Source: Entonaema liquescens (lineage: Eukaryota > Ascomycota > Sordariomycetes > Xylariales > Xylariaceae). Taken from it: a DNA stretch of 64,000 bases. The notes beneath the pieces were generated by a model, which was not told the DNA's origin, did not search any database, and saw nothing but the letters and a program-made list of their open reading frames with translations. Positions 35,692-47,691 of this stretch are shown here, piece by piece. The stretch spans positions 2,790,001 to 2,854,000 of the forward strand of contig CADCSX010000003.1 in NCBI GenBank assembly GCA_902805475.1. The letters run 5' to 3'. Position 1 is the first letter of the stretch; each line of letters begins with the position of its first letter. The translations under genes and the position numbers were made by a program.

Positions 35692-37020
35692 ATGATTATC
35701 AAGTACCGCCGCTTCAGGCGTAACTACTTGCGCCCGCTTCTCTTCATCCTGTTTTTCTTATTCTCCATCGACGCTTTAGCCTTGATCCGGCGTCGTCCCG
35801 ATACTTACCGCGAAAACTTAGACATTGATCGACGATCTACCTCTCCTCTTCCGAGAAATACCAGCGTCTTCATTGCATCGGTACACCGCAATACCGAACC
35901 GATCCTGCGAACAACATGGAACCAGGCGGTGTTAGATCTGGTCGACTTCTTCGGCCCCGAAAATGTCCACGTGTCGGCTATCGAATCAGGTTCCCAAGAC
36001 GAAACGAAAGAGGCGTTGATGGACTTGAAGGCGGCCCTTGATCAGAGATACGTCTCAAATACAATCACCTTAGGGATGACGGTTTGGGAGCAGCTAGAAG
36101 AAATTGATAATCGGCCACCGCCAGGCGCGCGGCAGCCCGGATGGATTTGGAATGCTGCCGAAAGTCAATTCGAACTGCGCAGGATACCTTACCTTGCGAA
36201 GGTTCGAAACCAAGCAATGGAACCGCTAAGACAGCTGCAGAGCGAAGGAAGAGAGTTTGACAAGGTCCTCTGGTTGAACGATGTTGTATTTGACGTATGC
36301 TCACATGGTCTTGTGCAGAAGCATTTCCCGCGGTAATTAATATGGCTAACATCGAATAACCTAGATCGAGGATATTGTCACACTGTTTAACACTCGTAAC
36401 AACGACTATGCCGCCGCGTGCGCCATGGACTATAAGGTAGCACCCTTATACTATGACACGTTTGCCCTACGAGATGACCTAGGCCTAAAACAATTTCCCT
36501 GTATTGGCCTTGGTTCCAATCCCCAGTTGCGAGGACGGCGGCTGAGCAGAACGCGCCTATTCGTGTAACTTCATGCTGGAACGGAATCGTAGTGTTTGAC
36601 GCCGCGCCCTTTTACGCTAATCCACCTTTGCAATTCCGCGGGATTGATGATAGCCTAGCAGATCTGCATCTTGAGGGCTCGGAATGCTGTCTGATCCATG
36701 CCGACAACTACCTCACAGCCAAGAAGGGCGTATGGCTTAACCCAAACGTTCGCGTCGCGTATGACGCTAAGGCCTATTACCAAGTAAGGACGAATCGATT
36801 TCCCAATCCTTTCTGGACGGTTATAGGAGCGTGGGTTAATCGGTTGAACGCTTGGCATGTCGCCATCCAATCTCGACTGGAAAGCCGAGTAGTGCAAACT
36901 AGATTAGAGCAATGGAAGTTAGAAGCCCCGAACGGAGGTCTGCAGCGATACGAACCAGGGGAAGCGTGTCTCATTAACGAAATGCAAATAATGTGGTCAA
37001 ACGGATGGATGCACCTATAA
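35692..37020 (+). CDS. CAP59/CMT1-type mannosyltransferase-like protein, one apparent frameshift
   Basis: A Golgi-type glycosyltransferase of the cryptococcal CAP59/alpha-1,3-mannosyltransferase family. Exons are 35692-36294 and 36365-37020. Basic residues and one membrane anchor at about residues 14-33 (LRPLLFILFFLFSIDALALI) indicate type II topology. Seen: VFIASVHRN near the start of the catalytic domain, the acidic metal-site candidate VLWLNDVVFD, APLYYDTFALRD, and downstream SCWNGIVVFDAAPF and FRGIDDSLADLHLEGSECCLIHAD. The frame changes at the AAAA run 36487-36490: before it reads FALRDDLGLK, after it ISLYWPWFQSPVARTAA. Adding one base there restores the whole family alignment, so I treat the gene as probably intact. 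Confidence 0.9.
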
Positions 37021-37642
37021 AACATAGACTAAAAAGGCGGTATAGATAAATGCATAATAGAGAAAATATGATAAATATTTAGAATTGGATTGGATTTATT
37101 TTTGAAAGGCTGACATAGCCCCTTTCGGATTTATAAGTCGGTCCATTAAGTACAGCTTCATTATTGAAGCCCCTGTGCCATCTTCCACGTAGCATGCCAA
37201 GATCGATCTGCGAACCTATATCCTCTTACATGTTGATCACCCTAGGGTTGTTACTCTAGTAGCTAATGTATCAAGTGGTGATCATGAGTTGAAGCGGGTA
37301 GAGCGGCCTTTATTAGCAAGGAGCTCTGGGCTGGACCTAGTCGAAGAATATACATATTTGTTAGTTAACTCCTTGTCCAGCTGAATGATTCCCAATCTTC
37401 TGCTACGCCGCCTGGCCGCTCGCATCATCAATGCAAACCCAGCTGTCTGCCTATCCTAAACGCATATATCTGTACATAGGTACCTAGGTACCTAAGATAT
37501 GGTAAAATGATACCTGGGAATTCAACACAAACGCCTTTGGTGATATCGTATAGTTATAGTATCTGAGAGCCCCTCTCCAAATCCCTCCCATGCGATTCTA
37601 TCATTCCAGTTTCTAAAAACAAGTCGCTATTTATTTATTTAT
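37021..37642. other. Intergenic between convergent CAP59-like and PXMP4 genes
   Basis: About 620 bp of 3' flanks. A GGTACCTAGGTACCTAAG word cluster lies at 37479-37496 and a (TTTA)n run at the right end. Confidence 0.5.
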
Positions 37643-37651
37643 TTATTTATT
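37629..37651. repeat. (TTTA)n microsatellite
   Basis: About five TTTA units overlapping the stop codon of the PXMP4 gene on its 3' side. Confidence 0.85.
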
Positions 37652-38338
37652 ATGCCAAAAGAAATTCCTCAGACTGTCCCAGTGGTCGGACTGTTGGTAG
37701 ATATACGTCATGCTGCCGCGGAGCGACGGTTGTAGCTCATCGGGGTGGTAGCGGAATAGATGCATGACGGTCGCCCAGGAGAGGGACGCGAAGACGGGCC
37801 AAGCGTAGCGCGTGATGGACTCGGAGACGCCCTGCCGCGACACCAGCGGCAGCCCCGTGCCGCCCTCGGGCTTGACGGCCAGGCGCGCGAGCGCCAGCAC
37901 GACGCGCGCGAACACGTATATCACGATCTGCTGGTTGACGCTGGGGATCTTGCCCGTGCGCCGCGAGCGCCCGCCGAACACCACGTACCCGCCCACCAGG
38001 CCCGCCGCGAAGCTGTCGTACGGCCCTTCCTTCCCGGGTGTCGGCCCGTAGTGCTTGAGCAGGTAACACCCTAGCTTGTACAGCACGGCGAAGCGCGCCA
38101 GGTTCTGCGCGTGCGTGCGCGTCGCGCGCAGCACCAGAGATACTTTTTGCCGGAACGTGCCGGATCGGAAGAGGAACACCATCACGAGCGCGTGCGGGAA
38201 GCGCACCTTGGCCCCGTACACGGCGCCGTTGCGTGCCCCTTTCACCACGGCGAGGAGGTCGTGGTACGAGGGGTTGAGAACCACCTGCTCGACGGCGGCC
38301 TTGAGGCCCTCGAGGGCCGACGCGGATGGCGGTTCCAT
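37643..38338 (-). CDS. PXMP4: Peroxisomal membrane protein 4 (PMP24), Tim17/22/23 superfamily
   Basis: A single-exon 231-residue integral membrane protein. Seen: LLAVVKGARNGAVYGAKVRFPHALVM near the N-terminus, which is the PXMP4 signature, then FAVLYKLGCYLLKHYG, the Gly-rich helix FAAGLVGGYVVFGG and a C-terminus ending SMTYIYQQSDHWDSLRNF. Four or so hydrophobic segments fit the Tim17-like fold. The role in peroxisomes is not settled; a transport or membrane-structure role is likely from the family. The coding sequence is markedly more GC-rich than its flanks, which produces long open frames on the opposite strand that are not genes. Confidence 0.92.
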   Translation of the reverse strand: MEPPSASALEGLKAAVEQVVLNPSYHDLLAVVKGARNGAVYGAKVRFPHALVMVFLFRSGTFRQKVSLVLRATRTHAQNLARFAVLYKLGCYLLKHYGPTPGKEGPYDSFAAGLVGGYVVFGGRSRRTGKIPSVNQQIVIYVFARVVLALARLAVKPEGGTGLPLVSRQGVSESITRYAWPVFASLSWATVMHLFRYHPDELQPSLRGSMTYIYQQSDHWDSLRNFFWHNK

Positions 38339-39213
38339 CTTGGCGCTGGGATTTTCTTTTCGGGGTTACGAGAAGGGGAAGGAGAAGGAGGAGGAAGATA
38401 GGTAAGTTCGGCCGAGTTTCGCGTCGCCGCGATATAAAGAGGGAGGAGGGTAGCAGCGGCGACTTTCGAAAATTAAGGACTCTCTCGGAAATGCTACGGG
38501 GTCATTGGTTGGTATAGGGTATCTAAATTATCGGAGGACGATAGCTAGCTATGATGCTTGTTGGAGGTAGAAGGGACGCATTTTCGGTACGGTTGGAGAA
38601 TGACGATGGCTGAATTGGGTTCGGCCTCGGCAAGTGCACATGCTGCTCGGCTTAAACAAAGGTGTTTGCCGGGACCTGCACGATTGCGCTAGGGATGTCT
38701 ATCGATACGCGCTGATGTTACGCAAACCGCTACCTATGACGCAGGGCAGCCAATCCTTGCTTGCGAATTGAAGCATATTATTGAACCAATGCTATCTGCA
38801 GTTTGTTTTTGCATGTGAAAGTTATCTCAACTTTATATAAAACTGCGACTTTACGCGCATTGTGCATATTACTCGGCGAATAATTAATGAAACACTTGTT
38901 TAACATAGTAAATCCGGAGCAATACTGTTGAAGTTATATATGAAGTTGTGAGGGAGCTGTAGAATGCTCACCATTAAATTACGAAAATTACGATTGGTTC
39001 AAACGAGGACCTTCCTCAGAGAGTGAGTCTCAATCAGTGAGGAGAATATTCCGTAGCTCTCTCACGCTCCAACATGTTACATTAACCATTAATAACCTAG
39101 TTATACCCTTTCTTGAAGCTTGGGCGAGGAATATTATAGGTGCTCTGCCTAAATTTCATTGGTTGAGCCGTTTGTATCTTCCATGATCGAGACTGTTTTG
39201 TTGTTCCACTATG
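38339..39213. other. Intergenic, PXMP4 promoter to retrotransposon
   Basis: About 870 bp holding the PXMP4 promoter with a purine-rich stretch near 38,360-38,400. No other feature was recognised. Confidence 0.5.
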
Positions 39214-39218
39214 CGTTT
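39214..39218. repeat. Left target-site duplication of the copia element
   Basis: CGTTT, matching 46270-46274. Confidence 0.85.
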
Positions 39219-39371
39219 TGCTGGAATATGTGTGGTTGGTAAATCAAGGGGTTGATTATATGCCTTATACCCGTGGCTTTTATATATTATATATACCTTA
39301 TTCATATATTTAATTAAATAATTAACTAATATAATTAATTTATACTTTATAATTTGCGTTTATTTTTAATA
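39219..39371 (+). repeat. Left LTR (153 bp)
   Basis: Aligns without gaps to 46117-46269. Every difference seen is a transition. The first about 35 bp keep G where the right LTR has A; most of the remainder has T where the right LTR keeps C. Confidence 0.92.
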
Positions 39372-42300
39372 AATTATAAATTTAAAAACTTATAATTATA
39401 AATATAATTAAATTTAATTTTATTATTTAATATATTATTTATTAAAAATATAATTAATTTAAATTATTACGATTTTTATTACGTGTTAAATAAAAAATAA
39501 GAAAAATTTTAAAAAATTAAAAAAGAAAATTTATAAAAATGGCGCGTTAAAAAAAAGCGTTGGAATTAAAACCATAATAACGGAAAATTTATTATTTTTT
39601 TTTATAAAAATTTTTAACGTTAAACGTTAATTTAATTTTTATAAAATTATTATTATATTAAAGCGTATATTAATTAATAATAATGTTAAAATTTATTTTA
39701 TTTTAATAAATATAAATTATAAATATATTAAAGTTTTTTAAATTAAAATAATAATTTTAATAATACGAAAAATTATTATATAAAATATTAATATTATTTA
39801 AATAATAAATTTTAATTAAATATTATAATAAATAAAAAATTAATAAATAATAATTAAATATAATTTTAAAAAAAAACTATTATAAAAAATATTATATTTT
39901 AAATATTTAAATAAACGAAATTTTTTATATTTAATATAAAAATTTAAATAATTATTAATTAAAAATTTTTTAGAAAAATTTTATTTTAAAAACTTTGATT
40001 TTGCATTTATAATAACGTTATTAAAATTACGTTCGTTAAATATAAATAACGTATTTTTTATATTTTTTTCAATTAATTTAAACGTTAATTATTTTAGTTT
40101 TAAAGTAATTATTTTACGTAATTTATTATAAAGATTTATTACATTTTCCGAAATATTTATTTTAAAATTTTCGAAAAAAAAATATATTATTTATTTTAAA
40201 AAAATATTAATTTAAAATTTAAAGTTTTTTAATTAAAATTTAAGTAAACATTTTAAAATAACACCGGTCCCGGCCATGAAATTGACCAATTATATTTTAA
40301 AAAATTATTTTGTAATTAAACGGTTTTATTAATCGAAATTTATAAAGTTTTTTACATTATTTAATGACTTTTTTTAGCATTTTTTTAATAACTATAAAAA
40401 CGAAAAAAAACAATATAACTTTGGATAATATTATCCGTTTAAATTTAACGAACGAATGGTTAATATTTAAAAAAGAAATGTTTAATTATTTAATAATATA
40501 AAAATACGGGAAAATGTTTTTAAACGGGACCGATAAAATAGTTTTTACGAACGTAAAAAATAATAAAAATATCATAACGGCCGAGCTTCGTAAAAAAGTT
40601 AAAGTTTAGTAAAATAAGTAAAATAAAACTTACGGATATATTTATTATTATTTAAGAGAAAACCTTAAAAATATAATAACGGGGAAAATTATAATAATTA
40701 ATTTTTAAAAAGTTTTTAAAAAAGAATATAAATTATAAAATAATGTTATATTTTAAAATTTAACGTTTAAATGGAATATTATTTTATTAATTATTAAAAA
40801 AATTATTATAACGTTATTATTAAAATTAAAATAATTATAATTAAATTTTAAAAAATTAAATAAAATTTATACGATTAACGAATTATATTTAATTAATAAA
40901 TTTTTTAAAATTTTAAATTTTAATTATAATATTTTTTTTATAATATTTTTTTAAAATTATAATATTATATTTATATAAAATAATAATAACTTAATTATTA
41001 AAATTGTAATTATTATAAATAACGTTATTAAATTAATTTAATAAAAAAAATAAATTTAAAAAATCAAAAATAAAAATAATAAATATATTTTAATTAATTA
41101 TTTTAATAAATTAAATACCAAATATAAAAAAAATTTTACGTGCATTTATTACGTAACGGTTAAATGATGATTAACTAATTATAAAATAATTAACTATTTT
41201 TAAAAACATTTTAAAAAATAATTTAAAAGTTAACGAAACGGATTTAAAAATAAAAATAAAAAACTTAAATACGATAAAAATAATATTATAATTATTATAT
41301 TAATTTATAAAAATTAAATTAAATTATTGGTATTTATTATTATAATAACGTTTATGGCGTTTAAAAAATTATTTAACATTTTAATAATTAATTTTTTAAA
41401 ATTTAATATTTTATTAAAAATGTTTCGGGAACGTTTACCCGGTAAATTATAATTTAATATATTAAATGGTAAAATATAAAATAATTAAATACGAAGTAAT
41501 TAATTATAAAATAAATTATTAAAATTGATAATTTTTATAATTAATTCCGTATTTAATTACGTATTAATAAATTTATTTATAAGAAAAATATTAATAACAT
41601 TAAAATTTATAATTATAATAAAGTTAAAAATTAAAAAGTTAATTGTTAAATTACGGAAAATAATAATGGTTAATAATAATTGTAATTAAATTAATTATTA
41701 TAATAAAATATTATTTATTAATTTACGTTTATATAAAAAACTTTATATATATAACATTAATAGTAAAATTATTATATTGGAATTATAAAATATTATTATA
41801 TTTTAAATCATTATAAAAAAATAATTTAAAAAAATTAAAATTACGAATATTATTTATTATTTTAATTTAACTTGTAACTTTATTTTAATATTTTAATTTA
41901 CCCGTAAAAAAGTAAAGTTTTTATTCCGATGGGATTTAATTTATAACGTTAAAAATAAAAAAGTATTTTTAATTATAATTAAAATAAATAACTTATATAT
42001 AATTAATTAAAAAAATAATTACTTTAATATAATAAATTTTAATATAATATTTTACTTTTATTTTATATTAAATTTATCATTAAAAATATAACATAAATAA
42101 TTAAATTATTTAAGTAATTAAAATTTAAAAAAACTCATGAATATATTTATAAATATTAATTTTTTAAAAAAATATTATTTTTATAAAATTTATATAAAAA
42201 GTAAAATAATTAAAAAATCTTATATAAAAACATTAAAAAAAAACACTTATAATTTAAAATCGTTATATATTAATAAAATAAATATATTATTAAATATATA

Positions 42301-45300
42301 AAACATTAATAATTATAAAAAATAATTAATAATAATATATAATTATTTATATATAAGTTAAGTTATATTAATTAAAAATTTTAAAGATTAATTATTAATG
42401 TTTAAAGATTTTTTAAAATAGTAAAAAAAACCCGAACGACATTATTATATCGTTATTTTAAATATTTTAAATTTATATATTAATTATAAATTTAAATAAT
42501 ATTATTATTAAATAAATATTATAATCCGTTATATAATTACCGGATAATATTAGTTAAAAAGTATTACCGAAAATATTATCGAAAAATTAAAAAATAAAAC
42601 TTAAATAATATTAATATAAATTAAAAATAATGAAATATTAAATAAATATTAATTTATAATAATTTAAATAATAATGTATTTAATAAATAAGTTTTTTTAT
42701 AACGCATTAAATAAAACTTTTTACAAAGCTTAGTATGGTAATATATTAAATTTGGTATATTTAATTATTATAAACGTTAATAATTATTATTTAAAAAATT
42801 AAAAAATTAATATATTTTACGTTAAAACCATTAATTATAAAATATTAAAATATAAAAACGATAATTTATAAATTTATAAAATATTATTAATAAATAAAAA
42901 TAAAGTAATTATTATAAATAATGTTATATTTAAAAAAAATTATTTTTATATATTTATTAAAGAATTTTTAACATTAAGTAAATACGTGAAATTTAAATTT
43001 TTATTATTATTTTTACCACGGAATTGCTTAAAATTGATAAAATTTATTTAAAATTTATTTTATAAATGATAACTTTGTTTAAATATCGAATCGTGAAAAT
43101 TTACAACGTTTAAAATTTAATATTTAACTTATTATAAAAAATTAATATAATATTAAGCTTTAAAATAAATTAAATAATAATAAATTACTTTAAATAAAAT
43201 TAAAAATATTAATGTAAAGTTTAAAACTTAAATTATATATTAATAATTTACTTTACGAAACGTTTAAATACGATTTTAAATAATAAGTAAATATAACATT
43301 ATTATATAAATATTAATTTAAATTTAACATAAGTTTTAAATATATTATTTATTTAATTAACGTTATAATGATAACGTTTAAATTTAAATTTAAATTTTAT
43401 AAAAACATTAAACACGATTTTAAATAACACAAATAACATAAAATTATAAACATTAAATATTAATCATTAATAAATAATTAAATATAAACATTATATAAAT
43501 TTTTTATAAAACGTAAACCGTTATTTAAAAAATAATTTTATAAAATAAAACGAAACTTTAATAATAAAATTATTTAATATAAAATTAAATAAGTAATAAA
43601 AAAATTTAAATAAATAAAAAGCTTTAATTACACCGATATTTTCGTATTAATAATTAAGTTTATAAATTATAAAACTTTATTCGTAATAATTATAATTTTA
43701 AATTTAAAAATAAAATAAATAAACGTTATTACCGTTTTTTTATATAAAGATATTAAAGAAAATATTTATATTAAATAACCTTTTAAATTTAATAATGGAA
43801 TTAATAAATATTGCAAATTTAATAAAACTTTATACGGTTTAAAATAAACTTTTAAAATATAATATTAAATTTTAATAATGTATTTAAAAATATTAAAGTT
43901 TAAAATATTAAATTTTAATATAAAAATATTTGTTAAAAGCTATATTTATATTACAATTTACATGGATAATTTATTTATTATAAATTTTTTTAAAATTAAA
44001 ATTAACGAAATTAAAGTAAAATTTGTTAAAAAATTTAAAATAATAAATTTAAAATTATATTTATATTATTTAAAAATAATTATTAAAAAAGATTACTTTA
44101 ATAAAATTATTAAATTTAATTAAAAAGTATATTTAAAGAAAATTATTAAAGATTTAAAATAGTAAAAATTTAATTTTATTAATATATTTATAAATATTTT
44201 AAAGATTTTTAAACTTTTAAATAATTACGTAGTAATTGCCGTTAATTTAAAATAATACACATAAATTATAAAATATTTAATATATATTATAATGGACATA
44301 TGTTTTAATATAATATATGTAATATTATATTTAAGTTAATATATAAAAAACCTTATTATAATATATATTATAACGGTTAAAAAAATCTTAAAATATTTAA
44401 AAAATACTTTAAATTATAAATTTACTTTTTAAAATAATTTAAAAAATTTTATAAAGTAAACAAACGCTAATTACGTAAAATGTACGTAATTAAAAAAATC
44501 AATTTTAAAATATATTTTTAATATTAAAAATGGCGTTATTAATTAATTATTAAAAAAACAACTTATAATAATTATATTCATTTATAAATTTAAATTTAAA
44601 AATATAATAAACGCCACGAAAAAAGTAATTTAATTACGCCATTTATTAAAAAAATTAACGGTTATAAAAAACGACATTAACGTTATAATGATTTACGAAA
44701 ATAATTAAAAAGTTTTAACATTCGTTAAAAACCTTTAATTCCACGCCCGTACGAAACACATAAAAATTAACGTTTATTTTACCCGCGAAAAACAATAAAC
44801 CGGTAAAGTTGATTTTATATATATTTTTATAACGTAACAAATAACGGATAAATTTATTAAATTTTTATTTAAAAATACGTTTATTAAATTTAAAAAAACA
44901 ATAAAATTTTAATTATAAAGTAAATGGAAAATTGCAAATATAATAAACGTTTCACAATTTACAAAAATTAAATTATAATAATTACAAAATATAATTATAA
45001 AACATTAATTATAAACAACGGGCCCGAATTAAAATTTACTTTTAAAATAATTAAAAAGCATTTTATATACATTATTAAAAACTTTAATATTTAAAAAATA
45101 TATAATTAAATATATTTTAAAAATTATTAAATAATTATATTAAATATATTTAAATAATATATTATAAAATAATTAATATAAAATATAATTATTTATAAAT
45201 ATTTTATAAAAGCAATTTTTAATATTTAAAATAATTTAATAAAATAATAATAAAAATTAATATATTTTAAAACTTTTTTATAAAGTAAAAATTAAACGTT

Positions 45301-46116
45301 ATAACTTTTTCAAAATTAAAATTTAATTTAATAAATTATTTAAAAAACTTTAAAAATATATTATTTCGTTTTTTAATTTACTTTAAACTTTTTAATTATT
45401 ATGTACGTAATTAAAGTTTAAATAATATATCCCGAAATTTTAAATAATAAAATATTTAAATATTTATAATATATATTAACTTTACAAAATAATTAACCAT
45501 ATATTTATTAATAAGTTATATTTTTTTATAATAATTTAAACCGAATAAATTAAATAAAATATATATTTAATTTATTATTTCGAAATTTATTTAATAATTT
45601 CGTAAAATCAACATTTAAAAATAAAAAAAAAATATAAATAAAACTATTTAACGTATTTAACGGTTAATTAATAAATAATAAATAAAAAAATAAATATTAA
45701 CACGTTTTTATAATAGTTATCATTAACGTATTTATAAAATAAAAAAAATAAATACTTATATAAAATTATAATTTTATAACGAAAACATTTAATAAAACTT
45801 ATTAAAAAATATATTATAAAATAAATAATAGTTATTCGTAAAATATTTATAAAATAAAAGACGGATAAGCAAGGTTGAGATATAATATAATATTAACGTA
45901 TTAAACAGTAAGAGAAATCTTTACTTTAATTTATCATTAAATAAAATCAAGGAATAAGTTATGTTCGGGGACTTACCTTACGGAATCCTTAACGATTCCC
46001 GCTTCAAGCGATGCGTACGGCTTAAGCCTTAAACATAAGGTTATATACAAGTATAGTTACTATAAGGTATTTACAAAATATTTTAAAACGAGTTACGGGT
46101 TTGGTTCGAGTAAAAG

Positions 46117-46269
46117 TGCTGGAATATGTATAGTTAATAAATTAGGGGGCTGGTTATACGCCCCATACCCGTGGCTCTTATATACTATACACACCTTATT
46201 CATATACTTAATTAGATAACTAATTAATACAACTAATTCATACTTCATAACCTGCGTCTATTTTCAACA
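46117..46269 (+). repeat. Right LTR (153 bp)
   Basis: Starts TGCTGGAATATG and ends TTTTCAACA. Better preserved than the left copy over its distal two thirds. Confidence 0.92.
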
Positions 46270-46274
46270 CGTTT
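46270..46274. repeat. Right target-site duplication of the copia element
   Basis: CGTTT, matching 39214-39218. Confidence 0.85.
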
Positions 46275-47691
46275 TAGGTACAGTCATTATTCTTGTTCCA
46301 TGTTCCATCTTGAATCTTAGTAGAAGAACTCTTAAACTAATATACAGATTATATACCTACGCCTTGATTTGTCGATATGTGTTTGGTGTATGCTCATCGG
46401 AATTTTAGATAAGACACCTGGAAAATTTAAAGGACAAGTCTAGTAGGTAAACCTACCCATAGACTTCAGTAGTTACTTGCTTAGAGTTCCTCGCGGAATC
46501 ACGAAGTCGCTTTCATACTTCTCGCTCCAACTCATGGCAGTTGTTAACTAGATGAGTAGGTAGATATATAATTACTCATGCTTTTCTCTCCCCTCTTAAA
46601 GTATAAGATATTAAACACCGAACGTTCTAAAAGTTAACGGCGAAAAAGGCTGATCATAGGTATAAATAAACACAGAAGCAATTATATGGTTCCCGTATTG
46701 TAAAATAGGTTGATCTATACCTGTTCTGGACTATAGGACTTGTTGCTGACGCATACTCAGGATGATTATACCCACATAATATCTTTAAAATTGGGAGGCT
46801 TGCCATAAGTAGACTGGCTGCCCTATAAGGTTGAGTTGCTATTTGGTTCCTGACAATGCCAAGTTCAGCTAACAGGGCAAAACTCAGGTGACGTGAGATG
46901 ATGCCTAGGACTTTTTACTCTTTCCCACCTCAACTCAATCGTGGCCAACGCTGAATGGGGAAGTGAAACCCTCTCAGAACAAAAAACAAACAAGCCGCAA
47001 AGATAATATTGGAGTTCATGCAGTGAGATTTACTATCCACACTTATAACCTGGGGCCCTGGGGCAAGTAATCCAATTCGAATACCTAAACCTGACGTTAT
47101 GCTTGATGGGGATTCGCGGGATGAGTCTCATTTGAGTATATGATTTAGAAAGATCCTGCGGTTTAATGGGACTTAGGTATTGATCTTTCAGCCCAGAGAT
47201 ACTAGATATCGAGAGCTTTTACAATGCCTTCTTACAGGCCCCATTATCACAGGATATTATTTAGTGATGTCGCGAGATAATTGCTCTTTTAGGTATAGAT
47301 ATACCCAAACACTCCCGTTATAAATCTCTATAGATGGGCCTCAGTTTGCACCGCCCTGTGTTTAGCTACTGCTGGAGTAGCATGATCTATACTTTCAGCT
47401 TGCAGATCAGTATCTTTAGCTGTCCTGGCTTTGTTGCAATGGGCAGTTTTCCCGTAGGCTTCTAGGTCTGTTGAGCCACTTTGATGGCGCCATCGTTGTC
47501 TAGGTTCCTATGGAGCTCCACCGGAGAGAGTATTGCGTCCGGTCCCTAAGGTATATATACTACGAGTTCATGGTTATATTGCTATGTTAGTTTTCTTCCT
47601 CATCGCTTGATCCCCTTCCAACACACAATTTCCTTGTGTTTTTTTTTCCCTTTACTTTTCTTTTTATTTTCCTCTCTGTCGTTCTTTCAAC
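46275..47691. other. Intergenic, retrotransposon to M13 protease
   Basis: About 1.4 kb of normal composition. The last 50 bases before the protease ATG are almost all pyrimidine, as is common in fungal promoters. No gene was recognised. Confidence 0.5.

Larger units (their letters stand above)
39219..46269 (+). mobile_element. Ty1/copia LTR retrotransposon, RIP-degenerate
   Basis: A 7,051-bp element with colinear 153-bp LTRs that start TG and end CA (TA in the left copy), flanked by an exact 5-bp duplication CGTTT. The interior is extremely AT-rich, and C survives mainly as CG, the mark of RIP. One frame still reads as copia pol on the plus strand: KENIYIK then FKFNNG then KFNKTLYGLK at 43743-43850, the reverse-transcriptase box YMDN (from YVDD) at 43959-43970 with KFKIINLKLYLYYL after it, and the RNase H tail RTKHIKINVYFTREK at 44748-44792. 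Stops inside it are TAA where CAA is expected. Gag and integrase are not readable. About 1.2 kb lies between RNase H and the right LTR, more than usual for copia. Confidence 0.93.

Noticed and set aside
37737..38401. Several long plus-strand and alternative-frame open frames over PXMP4
   Set aside because: They are by-products of GC-rich codons; the minus-strand frame has the PXMP4 signature.
43878..44123. 81-codon frame in the AT-rich tract taken as a gene
   Set aside because: It is a surviving fragment of copia reverse transcriptase (YMDN box), interrupted by RIP stops on both sides.
39219..46269. Centromere or mitochondrial insertion as explanation of the AT tract
   Set aside because: Flanking LTRs, an exact target duplication and residual copia pol explain it as a RIP-affected retrotransposon.
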